Shown one piece after another: positions 1-5,590 of a stretch of 5,832 nt of DNA; positions within the stretch are counted from its first letter, which is position 1; each line of letters starts with the position of its first letter. The DNA lies in contig CANGMY010000107.1 of the NCBI GenBank assembly GCA_947455015.1, positions 1 to 5,832 on the forward strand, read 5' to 3'. A program made the translations under genes and the position numbers. The notes under the pieces are model-generated. The model ran no database searches. It was not told the DNA's origin and was given only the letters and a program-made list of their open reading frames with translations. This DNA is from Microthrixaceae bacterium. Its GTDB lineage: Bacteria; Actinomycetota; Acidimicrobiia; Acidimicrobiales; Acidimicrobilacustridaceae.

Positions 1-732
1 ACGTTGGTTGGCGCGCTCGAAGCGCTTGGCATCGAATCACGAGCAGCTCGTCAGGCGGTGAATCGAACTGCATCCGACGGATGGCTTGAAGGTGAGTCGG
101 TGGGTCGGTACACCCGTTGGCGGCTCACGAGTTCTGGTCGCCGCATGATTGGTTCCGCGGTTCCCCGTGTGCAGCGCTCAATCGTTGCTGACCGGAATTG
201 GGATGGCACTTTTTTGCTACTCACGCTGACGGGCAATGCTCTCGATCGAGAATCACGAGAACGTTTGGCTGTCGGTCTCGACTTTGAAGGATTCGGAACC
301 CTGGGCACGGGCACGTGGGTCGCTGTGGGTGAGGGCTCCCGTGAAGGCGCCGATGTGGTCTTGGCTGCCTGCGGACTGCAGGACGAGGCGTTGTTGTTCC
401 ATGCCACCACTGTTGACGGGGCCGAAACCCCGGCCGAGGTCGTGGCGATGGCCTGGGATCTTGAAACCGCTGCGGCGGCCCACGAGGCCTTCGTGTCCGA
501 GTTCGAAAACGCTGTGCCAAGCGATGATTCTGAGGCTTTTGCCCTCCGGACCCGTATGGCGCATGAGTGGCGGCATATCCTGAGTGTCGACCCCTCGTTG
601 CCTCCGGAATTGCTCCCGGCCGATTGGATCGGCACCCGAGCCCGAGCGGTTTTTCAGCGCCAGTTCAGCCAATGGGCGTCTGCGGCAACGTCGTACTACA
701 TAAGGTTGTCAGAAGAGCCCGTTGTGTCGTAG
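1..732 (+). CDS. PaaX-family transcriptional regulator, 5' end cut by window
   Basis: This is a GntR-like winged-helix repressor of the PaaX family, which usually controls aromatic or acyl-CoA catabolism by sensing a CoA thioester. The frame is open from base 1 and ends at TAG 730-732. The first visible residues (TLVGALEALGIESRAARQAV) match the part of the PaaX winged helix just before the recognition helix. The wing follows, with a GW-L-E...GR-TRW-LT pattern at about residues 27-43. The middle segment (about 65-140, beginning NWDGTFLLLTLTG) fits the ferredoxin-like PaaX central domain, and the rest fits the PaaX C-terminal domain. Family members are commonly about 270-300 aa and 243 codons are visible, so roughly 20-40 N-terminal residues lie outside the window. 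A TTG at position 4 could be read as a start, but that would remove part of the DNA-binding domain. The ligand is unknown. The downstream amidohydrolase starts 9 bases later on the same strand. Confidence 0.85.
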   Translation, partial: TLVGALEALGIESRAARQAVNRTASDGWLEGESVGRYTRWRLTSSGRRMIGSAVPRVQRSIVADRNWDGTFLLLTLTGNALDRESRERLAVGLDFEGFGTLGTGTWVAVGEGSREGADVVLAACGLQDEALLFHATTVDGAETPAEVVAMAWDLETAAAAHEAFVSEFENAVPSDDSEAFALRTRMAHEWRHILSVDPSLPPELLPADWIGTRARAVFQRQFSQWASAATSYYIRLSEEPVVS

Positions 733-741
733 ATTGTCTCT
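706..741 (+). promoter_or_regulatory. Predicted sigma-70-type promoter for a leaderless amidohydrolase mRNA
   Basis: TTGTCA at 706-711 is one mismatch from the -35 consensus. It is followed after 18 bases by TAGATT at 730-735, a TANNNT-type -10 element, and after another 6 bases by the ATG at 742. The spacing puts the expected transcription start at or within a base or so of the ATG, giving a leaderless mRNA of the kind common in actinobacteria. The first three bases of the -10 are the TAG stop codon of the PaaX-like gene. No Shine-Dalgarno sequence precedes the ATG, which agrees with leaderless initiation. This is pattern matching only; read-through from the regulator gene could also express the amidohydrolase. 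Confidence 0.45.
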
Positions 742-1932
742 ATGACCGATATCGACTTCCCCGTCTTCGATTGCGACAACCATTACTACGAGGCCGTCGA
801 TGCCTTCACCCGGCATCTCGATCCTCGCACTGCATCACGCACCATTGAGTGGTGCACGATCAACGGCCGGCAGTACCACGTCATTGGCGGCAAGGTCAGC
901 CATGCAGTGGTCAACCCGACCTTTGATCCGGTTGCGCTTCCTGGTGTGCTCAAGGATTACTTCCGCGGCAACCCGAACAACGAAAACCCGATCGAACTTC
1001 TCAAGCAGCGTGAGCCAATTCGTCCCGCGTACCGCGACAAAGATGCGCGTATTGCAACGCTCGATGAGCATGGTCTCGAGAAGTGCTGGTTGTTCCCAAC
1101 GCTTGGCATGATCTACGAAGAGCCGCTCCACAAAGATCCGTGGGCAGTCATGCAGGTGTTCACCGCGTTCAACCGCTGGATGCTTGAAGACTGGGCGTTT
1201 AACTACAAGGACCGCATCTTCACTGCGCCGTACATCACGCTTGTCGATGTCGACTGGGCCGTGAACGAACTCACGTTTGCGCTCGACAACGGCGCAACCT
1301 CGGTTGTGATGCGTCCGGCCGCACCGACCACCGTCGATGGCCAGCGTTCACCAGCCGATCCCATGTTTGATCCGTTCTGGGGTCTTGTGAACGAATCAGG
1401 CATCACCGTGGTGGCTCACGCTGGCGACTCTGGTTACAACTCACATGGCTACGGCGAAGACAACGGATTCTCCGCTGGCTTCGGTCAGCAGTCACGTCCG
1501 CAGCCGCTGCGCATGGCCACGATGTTCGATCGTCCCATCGAGGACTTCCTCGGTTCGCTTGTCTGCGACAAGATGGTCGATCGTTTTCCGAACGTCCGTG
1601 TCGCATCTGTCGAAAACGGTTCAGGGTTCCTTCGAGGTCTCCTCAAGAAGCTCGACAACACCGCGAAGAAAATGCCGGGCTGGTTCAGCGAACAGCCTTC
1701 GGAAACCTTCCGTCGCAACATCTGGATCAACCCATTCTGGGAAGACGATGTTCACGAGGTTGTTGAACTCATGGGTTCCGATCGCGTCATCTTTGGTTCC
1801 GATTGGCCGCACATCGAAGGCATGCCCGCACCTCTTGATTACGTCGACGAACTCAAGGAGTTCTCACCTGCCGTGCAAAAGATGATCATGCACGACAACG
1901 TCACTGAGTTGAACACTCGTCGGCCAGCCTGA
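742..1932 (+). CDS. Amidohydrolase-superfamily metal-dependent hydrolase (ACMSD-like, Amidohydro_2)
   Basis: This 396-residue cytosolic protein has the TIM-barrel plan of the ACMSD/Amidohydro_2 group, whose members hydrolyse or decarboxylate ring-cleavage and aromatic acid intermediates using one metal ion. Visible landmarks are the strand-1 motif FDCDNHYYE (residues 9-17), a VVAHAGDSGY strand with His226 as likely metal ligand, an ASVENGSGFL strand near Glu291, and FGSDWPHIEGM (351-361) with Asp354 as the likely catalytic or metal-binding aspartate. It ends with MIMHDNVTELN, the usual terminal helix of the family. The first motif has D-N-H where classic amidohydrolases have H-x-H, which is frequent in this actinobacterial subgroup. 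The ATG at 742 is the only sensible start: the motif follows immediately and the upstream gene ends at 732. The substrate cannot be told. The neighbouring PaaX-like regulator suggests an aromatic or acyl-CoA pathway. Confidence 0.85.
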   Translation: MTDIDFPVFDCDNHYYEAVDAFTRHLDPRTASRTIEWCTINGRQYHVIGGKVSHAVVNPTFDPVALPGVLKDYFRGNPNNENPIELLKQREPIRPAYRDKDARIATLDEHGLEKCWLFPTLGMIYEEPLHKDPWAVMQVFTAFNRWMLEDWAFNYKDRIFTAPYITLVDVDWAVNELTFALDNGATSVVMRPAAPTTVDGQRSPADPMFDPFWGLVNESGITVVAHAGDSGYNSHGYGEDNGFSAGFGQQSRPQPLRMATMFDRPIEDFLGSLVCDKMVDRFPNVRVASVENGSGFLRGLLKKLDNTAKKMPGWFSEQPSETFRRNIWINPFWEDDVHEVVELMGSDRVIFGSDWPHIEGMPAPLDYVDELKEFSPAVQKMIMHDNVTELNTRRPA

Positions 1933-1937
1933 TTGAA

Positions 1938-1952
1938 GGGCCGTAACGGCCC
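1938..1952. repeat. Short hairpin just after the amidohydrolase stop codon
   Basis: GGGCCG (1938-1943) and CGGCCC (1947-1952) form a perfect 6-bp GC stem with a TAA loop, five bases after the stop codon. There is no T tract after it, so it is more likely an mRNA 3'-end stabilising stem or an accessory to the larger hairpin downstream than a terminator by itself. Confidence 0.5.
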
Positions 1953-1975
1953 GTCGCTGTTCCGGGGGGAACGTG

Positions 1976-2004
1976 CAAAGGCCTCCACGCTGTGGAGGCC
2001 TTTG
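1976..2004. terminator. Bidirectional intrinsic terminator between convergent genes
   Basis: AAAGGCCTCCAC (1977-1988) pairs perfectly with GTGGAGGCCTTT (1992-2003) around a 3-base loop (GCT). A further C-G pair at 1976/2004 gives 13 bp. The stem is flanked by A residues on one side and T residues on the other, so it works as a hairpin plus short U run on both strands. It lies between the stop codons of the converging amidohydrolase (1932) and acyl-CoA synthetase (2051), where a shared terminator is expected. The U runs are short and lie inside the stem, so efficiency may be moderate. Confidence 0.85.
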
Positions 2005-2050
2005 TCGCGTCTGGAGTGGAAAATGTGAGGAAGCGAACGGTCGAGGCGGC

Positions 2051-3754
2051 TTAGAACTTGCCGTCGAGAATGCGATCGCGAATCTCTCGCTTAAGGATCT
2101 TGCCGGTCGCACCCCGGGGCAGTGGTTCTTCGCGGATGAACCACTTTGAGGGGATCTTGAACGGTGCAATCCGTTCGGCAAGGAACGCGGTGAGTTCATC
2201 CAGATCGAGTGTGGTGCCTGTCGTCGGGTGAACTGCAGCAACAACTTCTTCACCGAGCCGCTCGTGCGGAAGTCCAAATACCGCAACCTCGTGGACGCCG
2301 TCGTGTTCGAAGATCGCTGCTTCAACCTCGGAGCAGTAGACGTTTTCGCCGCCGCGCAGCACCATGTCCTTGATGCGATCGACGACGTAGAGGAATCCTT
2401 CGTCGTCGAGGTAGCCGAGGTCGCCGGTGTGGAGCCATCCGTTACGAATGGTTTCGGCCGTTGCCTCCGGACGGTTCCAGTACCCGCGAATGAGCATCGG
2501 GCCTGCAAGACAAACCTCGCCAACTTCACCGTTGGGCTGCTCGGAATCGTTGGGGTCGACGATCTTGACCTGCATGATCGGAACAACGCGACCGGTGCTG
2601 GAGGGCTTTGCGATGTAATCCGGTCCGGTGTTGCCTGGACCGTAACCATTGGTTTCAGTGAGGCCGTAGCCAAGTTGCGGGCTTGCCTTGCCTGCAAACG
2701 AACCTTCGATCTTGCGAACGAGTTCGGGCGCCATCGGTGCACCACCGCCACCGACATTCTTCAGGCTTGAGGTGTCGTACTTGCTGAAATCGGGATGACT
2801 GATGAGATCTTGCGACATCGTCGGAACGCCAACGAAGTTCGTGACCTTTTCACGGTCGATGAGTTGCAACGCGCGCAATGGATCCCATTTATGCATCATC
2901 ACAAGTTTTGCGCCGGTGGCGACAGAGCCCAGCATGACGGGAACGCAGCCGGTGACATGAAAGAGCGGCACAGTAAGGATGAAGCAGGGCGGAATTGGCG
3001 TAGGGGCGGTCGCCGGGTCGGGTGGGGTGTCGGGCGCCCAGCGGATCGCTTCAACAGTTGTTCGACATGCAAACGAGAACAGACCCGACAGCACGGCACG
3101 GTTTGTTGACACGGCACCCTTGGGAACACCTGTCGTTCCTGAGGTGAAGAGAATCGTTGCGTCGTCGTCAGGGGCAACATCGGCGGCGGGCATTGATGCG
3201 CCTGGTGTTACGACATCGGAGAGGTGGTCGCAGCCGGCGGGAAGATCACCTTCAGCGCGCACGACCAATCCATGAATCTTGAGTGCGGCGAGGCGATCGC
3301 CAATTCGGTCGACTCGTTCACGATCGGTGATGAGTACCTTTGCGTCAGCATCAACCAAGCCGAATTCAATTTCCGGACCTGTCCACCAGGCATTGACCGA
3401 TACTGCGATTGCGCCGATTGAAGTTGCTGCGCCGAACGATGTGATCCATTCAGGAAAGTTGCGCATATCAATAGCGACACGGTCGCCTTTCTTCACGCCG
3501 TAACGCTCAACAAGCACATGCGCAATCTCATCGATGCTTGCGAGAACCTCAGCGTTGGTCCAGCGTTCGTCTTCGTACACGATCGACACGGCGTCGGCCG
3601 GACGCTCACGAATCATGTCGAACAGATCTCGAAGCGTCGGCGGGAGCTTGGTAAAAATCCGGCTGGGTCGGCCGAGAACTTCGGCCTCGGCGATCTCAAA
3701 TGGCATGCCGGGGCCGGTGAGTACGGCCACCGCCTCATCGAATGTCATACCCAC
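2051..3754 (-). CDS. Acyl-CoA synthetase (ANL superfamily, class I adenylate-forming enzyme)
   Basis: This 567-residue enzyme would convert a carboxylic acid, ATP and CoA to acyl-CoA through an acyl-AMP. All core motifs are present: the phosphate-binding loop TSGTTGVPKG (204-213), GYGLTETNG (362-370), the hinge region LHTGDLGYLD with Asp445, the R-x-K segment at Arg460/Lys462, GGENVY (468-473), and the catalytic lysine in PRGATGK (Lys552). The length is typical. A proline-rich stretch at about 240-257 lengthens the loop after the P-loop. The GTG at 3754 is chosen because GGGAGGG sits 7 bases before it; an ATG two codons in (3748) would be too far from that site. It is the last gene of a - strand cluster behind two thioesterases, separated by 78 bases holding possible regulatory sites. 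Substrate choice (fatty acid, aromatic acid or steroid side chain) cannot be read from sequence, so no FadD number is assigned. Confidence 0.92.
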   Translation of the reverse strand: MGMTFDEAVAVLTGPGMPFEIAEAEVLGRPSRIFTKLPPTLRDLFDMIRERPADAVSIVYEDERWTNAEVLASIDEIAHVLVERYGVKKGDRVAIDMRNFPEWITSFGAATSIGAIAVSVNAWWTGPEIEFGLVDADAKVLITDRERVDRIGDRLAALKIHGLVVRAEGDLPAGCDHLSDVVTPGASMPAADVAPDDDATILFTSGTTGVPKGAVSTNRAVLSGLFSFACRTTVEAIRWAPDTPPDPATAPTPIPPCFILTVPLFHVTGCVPVMLGSVATGAKLVMMHKWDPLRALQLIDREKVTNFVGVPTMSQDLISHPDFSKYDTSSLKNVGGGGAPMAPELVRKIEGSFAGKASPQLGYGLTETNGYGPGNTGPDYIAKPSSTGRVVPIMQVKIVDPNDSEQPNGEVGEVCLAGPMLIRGYWNRPEATAETIRNGWLHTGDLGYLDDEGFLYVVDRIKDMVLRGGENVYCSEVEAAIFEHDGVHEVAVFGLPHERLGEEVVAAVHPTTGTTLDLDELTAFLAERIAPFKIPSKWFIREEPLPRGATGKILKREIRDRILDGKF

Positions 3755-3761
3755 GGTGATT

Positions 3762-3768
3762 CCCTCCC
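3762..3768 (-). promoter_or_regulatory. Strong Shine-Dalgarno sequence setting the GTG start of the synthetase
   Basis: On the - strand GGGAGGG ends 7 bases before the GTG at 3754, ideal spacing for that codon. The ATG six bases further on would have a 13-base gap. This is the only clear strong ribosome binding site in the window. Confidence 0.7.
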
Positions 3769-3781
3769 GACGACTGTCGGG
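3766..3781. repeat. Inverted repeat overlapping the synthetase ribosome binding site
   Basis: CCCGAC (3766-3771) and GTCGGG (3776-3781) are perfect inverted repeats around a 4-base spacer. In the - strand mRNA the pairing would take up the first three G residues of the Shine-Dalgarno sequence. Two more pairs are possible across a 2-base bulge, extending further into it. It could be a weak translational control stem or an operator half-site pair; chance is also possible in GC-rich DNA. Confidence 0.4.
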
Positions 3782-3785
3782 GGAG

Positions 3786-3791
3786 ACGCTA
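3786..3791 (-). promoter_or_regulatory. Weak candidate -10 element for the acyl-CoA synthetase gene
   Basis: On the - strand TAGCGT fits the TANNNT -10 pattern and would give a leader of about 25 bases containing the Shine-Dalgarno sequence. No convincing -35 lies 16-18 bases upstream. The call rests only on position and a loose pattern. Confidence 0.2.
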
Positions 3792-3813
3792 CGGGACAGA
3801 TGGCCGGTCTTGC

Positions 3814-3825
3814 TACCGATCGGTA
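3814..3825. promoter_or_regulatory. 12-bp perfect palindrome, possible operator upstream of the acyl-CoA synthetase
   Basis: TACCGATCGGTA is a perfect palindrome 60 bases before the GTG start of the synthetase and just after the stop codon of the second thioesterase. Symmetric sites of this kind are typical targets of dimeric TetR-family repressors, which often control acyl-CoA metabolism in actinobacteria. No TetR gene is visible in the window, and the match to any particular regulator is inference. Confidence 0.4.
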
Positions 3826-3832
3826 ACGGTGA

Positions 3833-4690
3833 TCAATCGAGGCGACGAACGGTGGTCATGGCGAGGGCCATGAGGCGGTCATCTGCGCCCCGATCACGGA
3901 CCTCGACCCGCACCAAATGGTCAGGGCCACGGCTGCCTGTTGAGGTCGCAGTAGCGACGATCGGGCCAATCCGGCCGGGGCTCAAATAATGAACGGCGAG
4001 GTCGGTGACGATCGCCTCGGGTGTCGGCTCAACCGTGGATCGGCCGATCACAAGGCTTCGAGCAGCGGCGTCGAGCACGACGGCGCTTGATCCGCCGTGG
4101 AGGATTCCCCAGGGGTTTCGAAGCCGTTGCTCGATCTCAAGGTGCACCACGCCGGGCGTGTCGGTCGCTGTCAGGTTGAAGAACTCATGCGCGGGTGCCG
4201 CAAAGATCGGGTCGTTGGGAACATCGCGCTCAAACGGCCTCACAGGTCGGGTGAACGGAGGAGGACCATTTTCGGGTGTGAGGATGGCGCAGGACATCCA
4301 AGACGTGGCGACGGCATCGCCGCTGGAGTCAGCAACCTCGACGCGCGTGACGACCGATGAGCGACCCCGGCGAAGCACCTGCGTATCGAGGGTGAGTTCG
4401 CCAGTGCCGCGAGTACCTGTCAACGCGTCGGGCGCGCGCCGAATCATGAGGTTGGTCGTGACGATCCAGTCCGGGAGGCTGGCGAGGCCAGAGGTCATTC
4501 CGCCGATGGAATCGATGATGCATGTGAGCAGGTCGGTGCCGAGGCGTCCATCCGAATCAAGCGTGTTCGGTGTTCCGGGAAAGTGACCGACGGTGTGTGG
4601 CAGTGCGGCGGTGCCGTCGCCGATCTCTTCAATCATCATGAGGAGATACTGCGCAACGCCGATCTCTGCGGGACTGCCGAATCCGCTCAT
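3833..4690 (-). CDS. Double-hotdog PaaI-like acyl-CoA thioesterase (second of tandem pair)
   Basis: This 285-residue protein consists of two hotdog folds, as in PaaI/4HBT-type acyl-CoA thioesterases that hydrolyse CoA thioesters in the cytosol. The N-terminal hotdog helix carries LLTCIIDSIGGMTSG with Asp60. The C-terminal hotdog has the canonical GILHGGSSAVVLDAAA signature (HGG at 198-200, Asp207), followed by the LAVHYLSPGRIGP strand region. The frame stays open upstream to 4957, but that stretch lies over the other thioesterase. The ATG at 4690 is preferred because it overlaps the upstream gene's stop as ATGA and gives the normal family length. There is no Shine-Dalgarno sequence before it, so translation is probably coupled to the upstream gene. 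The real substrate is unknown. It shares length and motif positions with its neighbour, pointing to an old tandem duplication. Confidence 0.85.
   Translation of the reverse strand: MSGFGSPAEIGVAQYLLMMIEEIGDGTAALPHTVGHFPGTPNTLDSDGRLGTDLLTCIIDSIGGMTSGLASLPDWIVTTNLMIRRAPDALTGTRGTGELTLDTQVLRRGRSSVVTRVEVADSSGDAVATSWMSCAILTPENGPPPFTRPVRPFERDVPNDPIFAAPAHEFFNLTATDTPGVVHLEIEQRLRNPWGILHGGSSAVVLDAAARSLVIGRSTVEPTPEAIVTDLAVHYLSPGRIGPIVATATSTGSRGPDHLVRVEVRDRGADDRLMALAMTTVRRLD
4687..4690 (-). other. ATGA stop/start overlap between the two thioesterase genes
   Basis: On the - strand the TGA stop of the upstream thioesterase (4689-4687) shares two bases with the ATG start of the downstream one (4690-4688). 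This is the usual arrangement for translational coupling and indicates one mRNA for both proteins, possibly made in equal amounts. Confidence 0.85.
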
Positions 4691-5526
4691 AACGCAACAA
4701 CTTCTGTAGTCGCAGTGGAAACGAGTGCACCGTTGCCGTCGTGGACGTCGACTGATGCGGTGAGCCGTCCATTCGCTGGGCCGCCAATTGCGGTGGCTGT
4801 TGCAGTAAGCGGCCCCACGCGACCGAGATCGAGATACGCCAGGTGCATATCGGTCGTGATTGCGTCGGAGTTGAAGAGCGAACGAGCAAGCGATGCAGAG
4901 GCTTCGTCGATGAGTGACGCGTGGATAGCGCCGTGAAGCGCGCCGACGGTATTGCACACGACAGGTCGGAGTTCGATCAACGCGGTTCCTGGCTGACGCA
5001 CGTGAAGTTCGAGCTCATCGAAATAGTTCGTCTCGAGTTTCTCGTGGGCCGAATTCGCGCTCATCTTTCGGCGGCCGGGAGTCATGTTGATCGTGATGTT
5101 CACCAGATGTTCGGGGCGGGGAACAACGGCGAACGTGAGAAGAGCCGATCCTGCGGGACGTTCGCCATCGGCGAGCAACTCGGCTTCGATGACGAGCGTG
5201 CGCCGGCCACGGCGGCGGACGTGGAGATCCGCTTGGAGAATTTCGGTCGGTCCCGCTGGAAGAAGATGAATCGACATGTCGGCGGTAAAGGCCCAGTCGG
5301 GGTCGGAAGCAGTGATGGAGCGCATTCCGCCGAGGGCGTCAACGAGCATGGCCACCGTGGCGAGCCGAGGCATTCCGTCGGGCGACGACGTAAATGGGGT
5401 GACAGGCATCCATCCTCGGACATCGCCGGCCTCGTCCTGTTCGGACTCAAGGGCCAGCAAGCTCATCGCGTGGCGAGGGGGCGGATAGGCCGGACGAGAG
5501 TCGGCGGGAACATCGTCGGCAGGCAC
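4687..5526 (-). CDS. Double-hotdog PaaI-like acyl-CoA thioesterase (first of tandem pair)
   Basis: From the GTG at 5526 this is 279 residues with two hotdog domains. The N-terminal one includes a YPPP-HAMSLLALE entry (14-27) and LVDALGGM with Asp63. The C-terminal one has GALHGAIHASLIDEAS, i.e. His198-Gly199-Ala200 and Asp207, the same residue numbers as HGG and Asp in the next gene. The third motif residue is Ala rather than Gly. The start is uncertain. The frame is open to 5781, but that part overlaps the divergent secreted-protein gene. An ATG at 5466 would cut off the conserved-looking entry segment; GTG 5559 is another option. GTG 5526 is favoured because TAGACT lies 8 bases upstream as a possible leaderless -10, and because it aligns the protein with its paralogue. 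Its function is presumably acyl-CoA hydrolysis, perhaps as a heteromer with its neighbour; that partnership is inference. Confidence 0.8.
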   Translation of the reverse strand: MPADDVPADSRPAYPPPRHAMSLLALESEQDEAGDVRGWMPVTPFTSSPDGMPRLATVAMLVDALGGMRSITASDPDWAFTADMSIHLLPAGPTEILQADLHVRRRGRRTLVIEAELLADGERPAGSALLTFAVVPRPEHLVNITINMTPGRRKMSANSAHEKLETNYFDELELHVRQPGTALIELRPVVCNTVGALHGAIHASLIDEASASLARSLFNSDAITTDMHLAYLDLGRVGPLTATATAIGGPANGRLTASVDVHDGNGALVSTATTEVVAL

Positions 5527-5534
5527 GAGGAGCG

Positions 5535-5540
5535 AGTCTA
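5535..5540 (-). promoter_or_regulatory. Candidate -10 element for the thioesterase/synthetase cluster
   Basis: On the - strand TAGACT fits the TANNNT -10 pattern and ends 8 bases before the proposed GTG at 5526. No Shine-Dalgarno sequence is present, so a leaderless mRNA is plausible. I see no good -35. It lies in the 64-base gap between the divergent genes. Confidence 0.3.
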
Positions 5541-5576
5541 TGGCTCCCGCGCTGTCCACTTTTCGGTGGTCGCCGG

Positions 5577-5582
5577 TAGGGT
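5577..5582 (+). promoter_or_regulatory. TAGGGT: candidate -10 or weak ribosome binding site of the secreted SGNH-like gene
   Basis: TAGGGT ends 8 bases before the GTG at 5591. It can be read as a TANNNT -10 for a leaderless transcript or, through AGGG, as a weak Shine-Dalgarno sequence. The two readings are exclusive and the sequence does not decide between them. Confidence 0.25.
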
Positions 5583-5590
5583 CAGAACTC

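Noticed and set aside
34..259. Repeated 10-mer GAATCACGAG at 34-43 and 250-259, containing the GAATCA half-site known from E. coli PaaX operators
   Set aside because: Both copies are direct, not inverted, lie inside the coding region, and encode Glu-Ser-Arg in the same reading frame. Chance is the simpler explanation.
51..635. Antisense frame of 194 codons within the PaaX-like gene
   Set aside because: No recognisable domain and Ser/Arg-rich composition. The + strand frame shows the winged-helix and PaaX segments.
1864..2757. - strand 297-codon frame overlapping the terminator and the synthetase 3' part
   Set aside because: It runs through the perfect terminator hairpin and reads Ser/Arg-rich sequence without motifs, whereas the synthetase frame carries all ANL motifs.
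4691..4957. N-terminal extension of the second thioesterase frame up to 4957
   Set aside because: It overlaps the first thioesterase in another frame, is Arg/Ser-rich without hotdog features, and would break the ATGA junction at 4690.
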